Source of the DNA: Bog-159 sp050011755
GTDB lineage: Bacteria > Acidobacteriota > Terriglobia > Bryobacterales > Bryobacteraceae
Length of the DNA: 64,000 nt
NCBI GenBank assembly: GCA_050011755.1
Contig: JBEKIM010000005.1
Span: forward strand, 14,112-78,111
Direction of reading: 5' to 3'
Of the stretch, positions 17,018-25,618 are shown in pieces (positions within the stretch are counted from its first letter, which is position 1; each line of letters begins with the position of its first letter). A program made the position numbers and the translations under genes. Below the pieces are notes generated by a model. It was not told where the DNA came from. It was given only the letters and a program-made list of their open reading frames with translations, and made no database searches.

Positions 17018-19426
17018 CTACTCTTTCAACTCCACAATGGTGGCCCCGGTCCCGCCCTCCTGCGGCGGTGCCGCGTAATGTTTCTCCACGTGGGGATGCC
17101 GCTCCAGCAGTTCCCATAGAACTTTGCGCAGGATTCCCATGCCGTGCCCGTGTACGATCCGTACGCGGCTGGCCGTGGCCATCACGGCGCGGTCCAGGAA
17201 TTGATCCACGTTGTCGCGGGCTTCTTCGGCGCGCTGGCCGATCACGTTGATCTCCTGGTGTACCGGCGTGAGTTCCGGCGCCGGCTTGTATGTCACGTTC
17301 TTCGGTAGCCGGGCGCTCCCGCCCGTATCGGGCAGCACCTCCAGGACGTCATCCACGGAAACCTGCATCTTCATGAACCCGGCTTCCACTTCCAACCGGT
17401 CTCCGGCGAGTATGCGACGCACGCGCGCCGGTTCGCGGATGCCCTGCAGACGCACGCGCACGCCCTCCTCGATCTTGGGCCGCTGCAGATCGCCGTGGCG
17501 CGATTCGTCCTGCGTGGAAAGCACGGTGGCCTGGAATTCCTGGCGGAACTCGCGCTTGGTCTTGGCCACCCGCCGTTGGGCCTGCTCGGCTGCCTTGCGC
17601 TGCTCCGCGCCGTGCACAATCTGATCGATGGTCTGCTGGGCCTGCTCCTCAAATTTGGCCAGCATCTGCTCGGTGCGGCGCTCCAGCTCTTTCAGCTTCG
17701 AAGATTCGCGCTTCTCCCATTCGCGCGCCACTTCCTTTTCGCGCGCGGCCAGTTCGGCCTGCTTCTGCCGCAGCTCCCCCTCCAGCCCTTGCACGTCTTT
17801 CAAGCGTTGGTGCAACTCGCTGAGGAATCGACCCAGGTCGCGCTCCCGATCGCTCAGGGCCGCCCGCGCGCGATTCATGATGTCTGCCGGCATGCCCAGG
17901 CGTGTGGCGATTTCGAGACCGGCCGACTTTCCCGGCATGCCCGTGTGCAGCACGTAGGTCGGTTCGAGCGTCTGCTCGTCGAAACCCATGGATGCGTTCA
18001 GCACGCCCTTCGTATTTGCCCCGTAGATCTTCAGCGCCAGCAGATGCGTGGATGCCAGCGTGTACGCTCCCGCGGCGCGGAAGTGCTCCACGATGGCCAC
18101 GCCCAGCGCGCCGCCCTCCTCCGGATCCGTGGCCGCGCCCAACTCGTCCAGCAGCACCAGCGAATCGGGCGTCACGTCGAGCGCCATCTCGCGGATGTGG
18201 GAGATGTGCGCGGAAAACGTGCTGAGGCTTTCCTGTATCGACTGGTTGTCGCCGATGTCGGCGAGCACCTGGTCGAAAATGGGGAACTCGGCTTCGGCCG
18301 CCGGCACGGGCAATCCGGACTGCGCCATCAGCGTGAGCAGGCCGACGGTCTTCAATGTGACGGTTTTGCCGCCGGTATTCGGACCGCTGATCAGCAGCGT
18401 GTGGGTGCTTTTGTCGAGTTCCAGCGTAATCGGCACCACCGGCTTGCGCTGCCGGCGCAGCACATCCTGCAATAACGGATGACGCGCCTCGCGCAGCAGC
18501 AATCGGCCGCCAAACCGGGGGATGGCGCAATCGAAGTCGATGGCGAAGCGCGCCTTGCCGAAGATCATTTCCAGTTCCCCAAGCGTGTCCATGGTCTGCC
18601 GGATGGACTCGGCATAACCGCGCAGCCGCGCCGTCAACTCGCGCAGAATCCGGTATACTTCCTGCGTTTCCTCCTCGGTAAGCCGCACCAGTTCATTGTT
18701 CAGATCGATGGTTTCGAGCGGCTCCACGAACAGCGTGTGGCCGCTGGCGCTGGCCGCATGGATCACACCGTCGATTTTGCGGCGCTGGCCCGCCACGATG
18801 GGAACTACGAAGCGCTCGTTGCGGATGGTGACGAATTCCTCCTGCAGCACGCCTTCTTCCTGGTGGGCTTTCAGGAACCGCTCGAGCGATGCCTGGATGG
18901 ACTTGCGCTGCCGCTCGATATCGCGGCGCAGCCGCGCCAGCGCTACGCTGGCATGATCCGCGACCGAGCCATCCGGCTGGATCTTGCCTTCCAGGTCCTT
19001 CAGCAGCGCGCGGAAATCGCCGATGAACTGCGCGCGCGCACCCAGCCGCGGAAAGCGCTCCGCGACCGCGTTGAGCACGCTCTTGGCGTCGGCCGCGCGA
19101 TCCAGCACGCCGAAGAGGTCGAAGATTTCCTTGCCTTCCAGGCTGGCGCCTTCGATGCGCAGCTTATGCACGGCCTCAGTCAGGTCCGGGAAGCCGCCGA
19201 ATTCGATGCGGATGGATGCGCCGCGGCCTCCGGTCTGTGGGCGCGCGGCCGACCGTAGGTATTCGACCGCTTCCCCGGCGTCGGCCAAATCGGCGGAAAG
19301 CCGCGCGGCATCGCTATGCGGCGCGATGCGGGCCAGTTCCCCCTTGCCTGGCGGGCTCGAGACATAGCGGCCGAGCAGGGCGCGAAGCGGTTCGTATTCG
19401 AGGATATCGGCGCTGGTGGCCTTCAT
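17018..19426 (-). CDS. mutS2: MutS2 ATPase/Smr-domain protein
   Basis: This 802-residue protein has the MutS2 layout: an N-terminal helical lever region, the ATPase core with Walker A GPNTGGKT near 350 and LVLLDELGAATDPEEGG (Walker B), a coiled coil at about 520-640, and a C-terminal Smr nuclease domain with VRIVHGHGMG and the ending GGTGATIVELKE. It has no mismatch-recognition N-terminus, which separates it from MutS. MutS2 limits recombination and, in Bacillus, acts on collided ribosomes. The length matches the family and the gene looks intact. Confidence 0.96.
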   Translation of the reverse strand: MKATSADILEYEPLRALLGRYVSSPPGKGELARIAPHSDAARLSADLADAGEAVEYLRSAARPQTGGRGASIRIEFGGFPDLTEAVHKLRIEGASLEGKEIFDLFGVLDRAADAKSVLNAVAERFPRLGARAQFIGDFRALLKDLEGKIQPDGSVADHASVALARLRRDIERQRKSIQASLERFLKAHQEEGVLQEEFVTIRNERFVVPIVAGQRRKIDGVIHAASASGHTLFVEPLETIDLNNELVRLTEEETQEVYRILRELTARLRGYAESIRQTMDTLGELEMIFGKARFAIDFDCAIPRFGGRLLLREARHPLLQDVLRRQRKPVVPITLELDKSTHTLLISGPNTGGKTVTLKTVGLLTLMAQSGLPVPAAEAEFPIFDQVLADIGDNQSIQESLSTFSAHISHIREMALDVTPDSLVLLDELGAATDPEEGGALGVAIVEHFRAAGAYTLASTHLLALKIYGANTKGVLNASMGFDEQTLEPTYVLHTGMPGKSAGLEIATRLGMPADIMNRARAALSDRERDLGRFLSELHQRLKDVQGLEGELRQKQAELAAREKEVAREWEKRESSKLKELERRTEQMLAKFEEQAQQTIDQIVHGAEQRKAAEQAQRRVAKTKREFRQEFQATVLSTQDESRHGDLQRPKIEEGVRVRLQGIREPARVRRILAGDRLEVEAGFMKMQVSVDDVLEVLPDTGGSARLPKNVTYKPAPELTPVHQEINVIGQRAEEARDNVDQFLDRAVMATASRVRIVHGHGMGILRKVLWELLERHPHVEKHYAAPPQEGGTGATIVELKE

Positions 19427-19454
19427 TTCTTCTATTGTCGGTCATCCGGCTGGG

Positions 19455-22400
19455 TCACTGCCCAACCGTGATGTATCCGGTGTTGCTGGGCACGCCGGCC
19501 AGCGTGACGACTACCGGTTGATCGCCCGCCGGAGTTTCAGGGGGCACAATGAAGTTGATTTGTGCGACTCCGACCAGGTAGTACGGAATTCCGGCAAACG
19601 CGATCTGCGCGGGCACGCCGTTCACTAACACTTGCACCCTGGCATACGGATCGGGCAGGCCCGAAACGGGCGCCTGGTTGGGCGGCGCGGCGCCGGTAGC
19701 CACCGCGGGCGTCACTGGACCTTGGCCGGTCAGGTACAGCGTGACATAGCCTCCGGCTGTCGCGGCGGCGCTGGGCGCGATGTGCCGCCGGTCTGAAGCC
19801 AGAAAGATGCCGGGCGCGACCGCGTTCACATAGACGGACTGGTTGGCGATCTGTCCGCCCGCATTCGAAACCGTAAGTGTCGCGGGCCCCGGTGGAACCT
19901 CATAAGGGACCTGTACATTCAACTGCGTGGGCGAAACGTAATAAAGCGGCGCCGCAATGCCGTTCATCTTCACGCTGGTTCCCTGCATCGTCAGCGGCAA
20001 TGGCAGAACGCCGGCGGCCTCCGTGCCGGCCGCCAGATTCACGCCCGGATCGAACAGGCTCAGTACCATGCCGGGCGCCGCTCCGGCTTCGAACGAGGCG
20101 CTGTTCAGGTATGATATTCCGGTTGCGGGCGCCTGATATGTAATGGGGATAGTTTGATACTGGGGCGTCGACATCAGCGACTGAATCACCAGGGAGGCGC
20201 GATACAGGCCACCCGGAACCAGACCCGCCGGGTTCACGGACACCTGCATGGCGGTGGCGCCCATGCCGGATGCTGGAGTGATGCTCAGCCACGCCGCGGG
20301 CGATTGTTGGTAGACGAGAGTCGCGCTCCACGCGAGGCCGCTTGCTCCGGGATCGACTGCTACGCTGGCCGCCGCCGGCTGCGCGGAAGTGAATTGAAGC
20401 GCAGGCGTGTTCACGCTCAGTGGGGCGGCACTGGGCTGCACCGAGAACACAAAGCCGGGATAATCCGAAATCTGAGCGGAGCTTGAATTGGTAGCGGAGA
20501 GATCCATCAACAGCCCGGTCCAGGGATAAATGAAGGGATCGATTGTATTGGGCCAGCAGAGATCTCCTTCCACGGTTCCCCCCGCCGGGATGTATGTGGA
20601 TGCGAAGGACGAGAGCAGGGATGATATATCGGGGCCGATGTCAACTATGCTTAGAGCAGTCAGCGTGACCGGAGAATCACCGGCCGACTGCAAGACCACG
20701 TGCTGCCGGATGGGGCACGCCGGCGCCGCCGGATTCACGTAAATAAGCGCCGGGAGCCCATAAGCGAGCAAACCCGAGGCTGACCCGGCGGGGTCCGCGA
20801 ATTGCGCGTAAAGCGATTGGGTCCAGGTCGTGCCGGAGCCGGGATCGACTCCGCCGATCCCCACGTTGTTGCTCTGGCTGTAAGCCACGTTGGTCAGATC
20901 GATGACCGCGCTGACATAGCCCGCCGGAGGAATCGTAGCGCTGCCAAACAGAGCGCCGATTTGGCCGGAAAGATCTTGTCCCGCCGCTGTAAGTTGCGTG
21001 ATGGTGGTGGCTACTCCGGCCGTTTCCGTGAGTCCCAAAACAAAGCGCCAGTGGGTTGTTGAACCCACCGTGATTTGCGGAACGATCGGGTAGGCATTCG
21101 GAGGGAAGAGATCGGCGTTTACGGCGGCGATCACTCGCGACTGCGCATTGGCGACGTTGAGAGTGACGGGAATTGTAACCGGCGTGCCCGTTCCCACAGT
21201 GACTGTATACGAGGATGTGTAGGTTCCGTTGACGAAGAGTGCCGGATTCCCGGCCCCCACTATGATGGTTAACGGCGTATCCGCATTGATCAGTGTGGGC
21301 GTGTTGAAAGCGCTCGTCTGGATCCCATAGGTCAGCCAGGGATCGGCCGCCTGTATCGAAAACGGAACCGGCGTCAGGCTCGTGGTGGTCACCTGCATGG
21401 AATTCGACCCGCCGGATGGCTGGCCTAACGACGTATCCAGAACCAGCGCGGAAGGGGTGACCGAAAACGGGGGCGCCGTATTCACATTGCCGGTGAGATA
21501 GGGCTGGAGCGCCGTATCGGCCACCGAAAGCTTGCCGTAAGCGGCGCGCTCGAATCCGGTGCAAATGGATTCCGGTGAGTCCGCCGATCCCGAAGCCGTC
21601 CCCACCACTTCCGCATTCGAGTTCAGCAGAGGCGAGCCCGAGGAGCCCGGCTCGATCACTCCCTTGTCGTAATTCACCTGATAGTCCACATTCGCTGGAA
21701 TCATGGTGCCGGAGATATCGATGGGCTCGTCGGCGCTGCGCTCTCCGAAACTGATTCGCGCCCAGGATCCCTGTGGATGATGAATGCCCACCACAGGATC
21801 GCCGATGTTAGGCGGAGTCGTCGTCCAGCCGAATAAGTACACTCCCGCCGGCGCGGGCGCCGTAAGGGCCAGCAGCGAATAGTCGCCTTCCTCAAACGGT
21901 GCGCTGGTCAGGTAAGTGGCTCCCGTCTCGGTTCCTATAATGCCGATGTCGGCGCCGGTGTTGTTGCATACGCTCGACTGATAGCCGAAGATCAGGTTGG
22001 CGCTGCGCGCCTCCGAAGCGCTGCTGATGCAATGGTTCGCCGTCAGCATATAGGGCGCGTAAGCCAGGCCTGTGGGATTGAGCAGCGCCCCGCTGCAGGT
22101 ATAGTCTCCGCCATTATCTCCGGCGAACTCGTACTCTACCACTCCGCTTGCATACTGCGCCCATTCGGGATAACAACTCACGTCCAGTTCGCAGGCGGCC
22201 GGAGAGTCTGGCGTGGTGCGCGGTCCGGAGGCGTCCGGGAGGATCGATGCCCATTGATGGATCACCGCATCCACGCGAAACGGCAGTGCCGTGGGTGCGC
22301 CCGCGGGCGCGTCGAATTCCACGATCGCTTCGTCGGACTCGACCGTCGAAGACCAGAACTCGCCCGTTCCAAACAAACCTCGTCCCGTGTAAGGGCCGGC

Positions 22401-22805
22401 CATGCTGGCATGCCGCGGATCGTAAAGCCATACCTCTCCGCCGGCTACCGAAAAGTCCTGGAAGTGTACGCGCAGCGCCTCGGCGCCTGTGGATCGGAGC
22501 GCGGCTCGCCACACCCGCCGGCCGTCCGGCAGCGTTGCGCTGACCGCCCGGGACAGCTTGTCTGGCGCCACTGCCCGCTGCACACCGATCTGCCGCACGC
22601 CGTAGCGTGGCAGCGGCGCGGCTTCATCCGGGGTGAGCCGTCCGGGGTCCCACGCGATCGGACCTTCGAGTTTCGAGGCATAGCCCGGCGGCAGGCGATT
22701 CCTTTCGCTGGACGGCGCCACCCGGGGCCCCTGCGAGAAGGCTCCGGGTACATGCTGCGCGCAGAGGGCCAGCGGCAGGCATGCGATCGGCAGAAAGTGT
22801 TTCAT
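19455..22805 (-). CDS. Secreted trypsin-like protease with Solibacter-type C-terminal domain
   Basis: This 1116-residue exported protein begins with a signal peptide (CLPLALCAQ). The peptidase domain resembles lysyl endopeptidases: His in YMLTANHCISS (H258), Asp in GDYSLLAL (D308), Ser in EPGSSGSPLL (S389), with several cysteines for disulfides. BACON/immunoglobulin-like beta domains follow from about 450 to 880. The last 220 residues, from YLNSASFEAGAAPGMVLSLF to the end, match the TIGR03437-type C-terminal domain described from Solibacter. That domain supports the taxonomic guess and probably serves surface attachment or export. The gene is 28 bases downstream of mutS2's start on the same strand and probably has its own promoter. 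Confidence 0.9.
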   Translation of the reverse strand: MKHFLPIACLPLALCAQHVPGAFSQGPRVAPSSERNRLPPGYASKLEGPIAWDPGRLTPDEAAPLPRYGVRQIGVQRAVAPDKLSRAVSATLPDGRRVWRAALRSTGAEALRVHFQDFSVAGGEVWLYDPRHASMAGPYTGRGLFGTGEFWSSTVESDEAIVEFDAPAGAPTALPFRVDAVIHQWASILPDASGPRTTPDSPAACELDVSCYPEWAQYASGVVEYEFAGDNGGDYTCSGALLNPTGLAYAPYMLTANHCISSASEARSANLIFGYQSSVCNNTGADIGIIGTETGATYLTSAPFEEGDYSLLALTAPAPAGVYLFGWTTTPPNIGDPVVGIHHPQGSWARISFGERSADEPIDISGTMIPANVDYQVNYDKGVIEPGSSGSPLLNSNAEVVGTASGSADSPESICTGFERAAYGKLSVADTALQPYLTGNVNTAPPFSVTPSALVLDTSLGQPSGGSNSMQVTTTSLTPVPFSIQAADPWLTYGIQTSAFNTPTLINADTPLTIIVGAGNPALFVNGTYTSSYTVTVGTGTPVTIPVTLNVANAQSRVIAAVNADLFPPNAYPIVPQITVGSTTHWRFVLGLTETAGVATTITQLTAAGQDLSGQIGALFGSATIPPAGYVSAVIDLTNVAYSQSNNVGIGGVDPGSGTTWTQSLYAQFADPAGSASGLLAYGLPALIYVNPAAPACPIRQHVVLQSAGDSPVTLTALSIVDIGPDISSLLSSFASTYIPAGGTVEGDLCWPNTIDPFIYPWTGLLMDLSATNSSSAQISDYPGFVFSVQPSAAPLSVNTPALQFTSAQPAAASVAVDPGASGLAWSATLVYQQSPAAWLSITPASGMGATAMQVSVNPAGLVPGGLYRASLVIQSLMSTPQYQTIPITYQAPATGISYLNSASFEAGAAPGMVLSLFDPGVNLAAGTEAAGVLPLPLTMQGTSVKMNGIAAPLYYVSPTQLNVQVPYEVPPGPATLTVSNAGGQIANQSVYVNAVAPGIFLASDRRHIAPSAAATAGGYVTLYLTGQGPVTPAVATGAAPPNQAPVSGLPDPYARVQVLVNGVPAQIAFAGIPYYLVGVAQINFIVPPETPAGDQPVVVTLAGVPSNTGYITVGQ

Positions 22806-22839
22806 CTTTCGCGAAGACCTATTACATGATACTGCCCGG

Positions 22840-23280
22840 CTATGTGCGTGCGCGCTCGCGGAAGCCCTTCTCGATCACGGGCAAGGTGCCTTTCGTAATC
22901 GGATAAGTGCATAACTTGCCTTGTGCCACCCAGGCGGCGCGGCTGGCATCGTCGGCAGCCTTGAGAAATCCGCCGGTGACGCGGCAAACATAGTCGATGA
23001 GCACATAGTGATATTCCGGGACGCCCTGCGCATCGCGGATGATGCGCTCGAAAATCTCGAGCACCTTCACCGGCTGGACCTCCAGTCCGGTCTCCTCGCG
23101 CACTTCGCGAACGATGCCTTGTTCCAGTGTCTCGCCGGTTTCGAGCGCGCCGCCGGGGAGTGACCAGTAACCCTTCATCGGTGCCTTACCACGCTCGATA
23201 AGCAGGATTCTGCCCCGATTAAAGATGAGCGCGCCGACGCCCAGGATGGGGCGCTTCGGATAGCGCCGGTTATCGGACAT
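22840..23280 (-). CDS. Nudix hydrolase
   Basis: This 146-residue cytoplasmic enzyme has a complete Nudix box, GGALETGETLEQGIVREVRE followed by ETGLEV (G-x5-E-x7-REUxEExGU). The family cleaves nucleoside diphosphates linked to another group. The substrate cannot be read from the sequence; size and the short N-terminus resemble ADP-ribose or dNTP-cleaning enzymes. It lies 34 bases upstream of the protease gene. The 23303-23416 palindrome precedes its start. Confidence 0.92.
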   Translation of the reverse strand: MSDNRRYPKRPILGVGALIFNRGRILLIERGKAPMKGYWSLPGGALETGETLEQGIVREVREETGLEVQPVKVLEIFERIIRDAQGVPEYHYVLIDYVCRVTGGFLKAADDASRAAWVAQGKLCTYPITKGTLPVIEKGFRERART

Positions 23281-23302
23281 TGTATGCAGTCTTCATTATT
23301 AT

Positions 23303-23416
23303 CGTGGCGCACGCTTCAGCGTGCCGGCGGGACTTTTAAGTCCCGCTAAGCCGCCTTTCAGGCGGCCCAAAACGGCGGACTGAAGTCCGCCGCAGCACGC
23401 TGAAGCGTGCGCCACG
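23303..23416. repeat. 114-bp element with 22-bp perfect terminal inverted repeats
   Basis: The ends at 23303-23324 and 23395-23416 are perfect 22-base inverted copies (CGTGGCGCACGCTTCAGCGT and two more bases). Inside are GCGGGACTTTTAAGTCCCGC, a CCGCC/GGCGG hairpin and GGCGGACTGAAGTCCGCC. It is the most complete copy of the palindrome family and is MITE-like in form but carries no gene. It lies just upstream of the Nudix start. A related half-module follows at 23458-23487. Confidence 0.85.
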
Positions 23417-23488
23417 CGCTGCGGCCAGTCATCATGAGATAGTCCAAACTCCAGAACCCGGCTGCGGCTAGGATTGCCCGCCCTCCAA

Positions 23489-24424
23489 TTATTTGGCCTG
23501 CGCGGGGCTAATCGACGTCGCGCCCCGCCCCGCCACCCGCACGCGATAAACCGACGTTCTCGCCGTGATATACAGTGTCAGCAAATCGGCGTCGCCGAAC
23601 GTGCAGTTCGAGGGCGTCTCGGCGACCGGGATCGTCGTCAGCAGCTTGCCTTCCGGGCTGTACACCACGATGCTCTTGGCGGCCACGTACAGATTGCCGT
23701 CCTCCGCGGCGCGCATGCCGCCGGGAATGCCTTCAACCTTCGAGACCAGCATCCGCTCGCCCGAGACTTCGCCCTCGCGATCCACATCGTAGGCGCGGAT
23801 GTTGCGCTCGTCGGAATTCGCGACGTAGAGGATGCGCCCGTTCGGCGAAAGCGCGATTCCGTTGGGGCGCCCGCTGGGCTTCGCGATCACCGACAATTGG
23901 CCCTTTGGCGTGATGTGGTAGACGCCATAGAAATCCAACTCGCGCCGGTCCTGCTGGTTCCCGAATGCCGGATCGGTAAAGTAAACGTGGCCCGATTTGC
24001 TCACCGCGATGCCCAGAGGCGCGTTGAGCCGCTTACCGTCCCATTGATCCGCCAAAACTTCGTTGTGGCCTTTTTTGTCCGTTCGCGTCACGCGGCGGGC
24101 GTGCGTCTCGCAGGTATACAGGCGTCCCTGCGCATCGAACGCGTTGCCCGCGGCCCCATTGGACTCCGCGCGGTACTCCTCGGCGTCCCCGCCCGGCACA
24201 TACTTCATGATCCTGCCGCTAGGGACATCGCTGAATAACAGGTAACCTTCCCGCGACCACGCCGGACCTTCGGTGAAGCGAAAGCCGTGCGCCACCTTTT
24301 CGACTTGCGCCTCTCCCGGCGCTGCGGGAGGTTCCTGGGCAGCCAGAGGAAACAGAAGCAGCCAGAGCGCCACAGCGGATCCCCGCGGACCCGCGCAGAC
24401 CCGCAGGTCTGCACCACAGGTCAT
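23489..24424 (-). CDS. Secreted SMP-30/gluconolactonase-like beta-propeller
   Basis: This 311-residue protein is a six-bladed propeller of the SMP-30/gluconolaconase family (sugar lactone hydrolysis). The family's metal Glu is in RFTEGPAWS, and Asn candidates are in RLNAPLGIA and GRPNGIALSP. The last ligand position, usually Asp in a PDGM-type motif, reads GIPGGMRAAEDGN, so Gly replaces Asp and activity is doubtful. The signal peptide (residues 1-31) begins MTCGADLRVCAGPRG, encoded by a hairpin repeat, before the core AVALWLLLFPLAAQ. It starts in a 4-base ATGA overlap with the BON gene and is the last gene of the phoH-era chain. Confidence 0.85.
   Translation of the reverse strand: MTCGADLRVCAGPRGSAVALWLLLFPLAAQEPPAAPGEAQVEKVAHGFRFTEGPAWSREGYLLFSDVPSGRIMKYVPGGDAEEYRAESNGAAGNAFDAQGRLYTCETHARRVTRTDKKGHNEVLADQWDGKRLNAPLGIAVSKSGHVYFTDPAFGNQQDRRELDFYGVYHITPKGQLSVIAKPSGRPNGIALSPNGRILYVANSDERNIRAYDVDREGEVSGERMLVSKVEGIPGGMRAAEDGNLYVAAKSIVVYSPEGKLLTTIPVAETPSNCTFGDADLLTLYITARTSVYRVRVAGRGATSISPAQAK
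24395..24412. repeat. Hairpin repeat in the SMP-30 signal-peptide coding region
   Basis: GCAGACCC-GCA-GGTCTGC (plus strand) forms a hairpin with a 7-bp stem inside codons 4-11 of the SMP-30 gene. It encodes the charged, cysteine-containing stretch ahead of the hydrophobic core and resembles the GGGTCT/AGACCC hairpin at 1775-1788. Confidence 0.6.
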
Positions 24425-24723
24425 CGCGGATTGCCCTTACCCACCACCACCAGTTGATTATCGACCTGTTTTACACCGGAAACTTTGTGCGCCAGTTTTT
24501 CGGCTTTTTCCTTTTGCTGCGGGTATTCTACTTTGCCCTTCAAAGTCACGACGCCGTCCTTTACCTCCACCTCCAACGCTCCGCCCTTAACCACCTGGTC
24601 GTCGGCCAGTTTGCGCCTGACAATGTCGTAAATTTGATCGTCGGAATAATGTTTTTCCGCCGCCCACGCGCCCCCGGCCAGGGCTAAAACGACGAGTAAA
24701 GAGACTAACGTTTTAATTTTCAT
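24421..24723 (-). CDS. Exported BON-domain protein
   Basis: This 100-residue protein has a signal peptide (IKTLVSLLVVLALAGGAWA) and a single BON domain (about 25-100) with VVTLKGKVEYPQQKEKAEKL and GVKQVDNQLVV. BON domains bind phospholipid surfaces or partners; OsmY has two, this has one. It overlaps the era stop by 11 bases and the SMP-30 start by 4, so all three are co-transcribed. A periplasmic envelope-stress role is likely by family. Confidence 0.9.
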   Translation of the reverse strand: MKIKTLVSLLVVLALAGGAWAAEKHYSDDQIYDIVRRKLADDQVVKGGALEVEVKDGVVTLKGKVEYPQQKEKAEKLAHKVSGVKQVDNQLVVVGKGNPR

Positions 24724-25618
24724 CTGTTCCGGCCATTGTACGCCAGTCGAGAGCCGACAGGAAGGCCGGCTTCTCGCGCCAGTTCGGCTGTACCTTGATG
24801 TGAAGATCCAGATAAACGTGACGGCCGAAGAGGCGTTCCATGTCCTGCCGCGCCAGCGTGCCGATGTTTTTCAGCATGCCGCCGCCGGCGCCGATGATAA
24901 TGCCCTTCTGCCCATTGCGCTCTACATAGATCGTAGCGTAGATGCGAATCAGTTTCGCACCGTCTTCCCAGGAATCCACGGACACCGCCACGGAATGCGG
25001 CACTTCCTCGCGCGTGGCTTGCAGGATTTTTTCGCGAATCAGTTCCGCCGCCAGGAAACGCTCCGGCTGATCGGTGATGTGGTCCGCCGGAAAATATGCG
25101 GGGCCTTCCGGAAGACGGTCGACAATGCCCTGGCGCAGCTCGGCGAGGCCGTCGCCCTTGCGCGCCGACACCGGAACGTAATCCGCGAATTCGTACAGCG
25201 CGCGGTATTGCTCGATCAATGGCAGCACCGCGCCCTTGTCCTTGTGCAGCAGGTCGACTTTGTTCAAGATCAGCAGCGTAGGGCTGTCGGCCTTGCGGAT
25301 CAGGTCGACCGCGTGCCGGTCCTCGATCCCGAATTTGCGCGACACGTCCACTACCAGCAACAGCAGGTCGCGCTCGCTAAGCGCCGCGCGCACGGCGTCC
25401 ATCATGCGCTTGTCCAGAAGCGATTCGGCTCTGTGAATGCCGGGCGTATCGAGAAAAACGATCTGCGCATCGGGCAGCGTCAGCACGCCCTGTATGGACG
25501 TGCGGGTGGTTTGGGGTTTGCTGGCGACGATCGCGATCTTGGCCCCAATCAACTGGTTCAGGAGCGTGGACTTGCCGGCATTCGGCCGGCCGAGAATCGA
25601 GACGAAGCCGGATTTCAT
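24713..25618 (-). CDS. era: GTPase Era
   Basis: This 301-residue protein is the ribosome-assembly GTPase Era. G1 is GRPNAGKST (10-18), G3 is DTPGIH, G4 is NKVD, and the C-terminal KH domain contains GQKGIIIGAGGGMLKNIG. It binds the 3' end of 16S rRNA during 30S maturation. The start overlaps the corC stop as ATGA. The order phoH-ybeY-corC-era is the widespread bacterial arrangement. Confidence 0.97.
   Translation of the reverse strand: MKSGFVSILGRPNAGKSTLLNQLIGAKIAIVASKPQTTRTSIQGVLTLPDAQIVFLDTPGIHRAESLLDKRMMDAVRAALSERDLLLLVVDVSRKFGIEDRHAVDLIRKADSPTLLILNKVDLLHKDKGAVLPLIEQYRALYEFADYVPVSARKGDGLAELRQGIVDRLPEGPAYFPADHITDQPERFLAAELIREKILQATREEVPHSVAVSVDSWEDGAKLIRIYATIYVERNGQKGIIIGAGGGMLKNIGTLARQDMERLFGRHVYLDLHIKVQPNWREKPAFLSALDWRTMAGTDEN

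Noticed and set aside
23303..23416. CRISPR array
   Set aside because: The repeats are palindromes within a single element, without regular unique spacers and without Cas genes.
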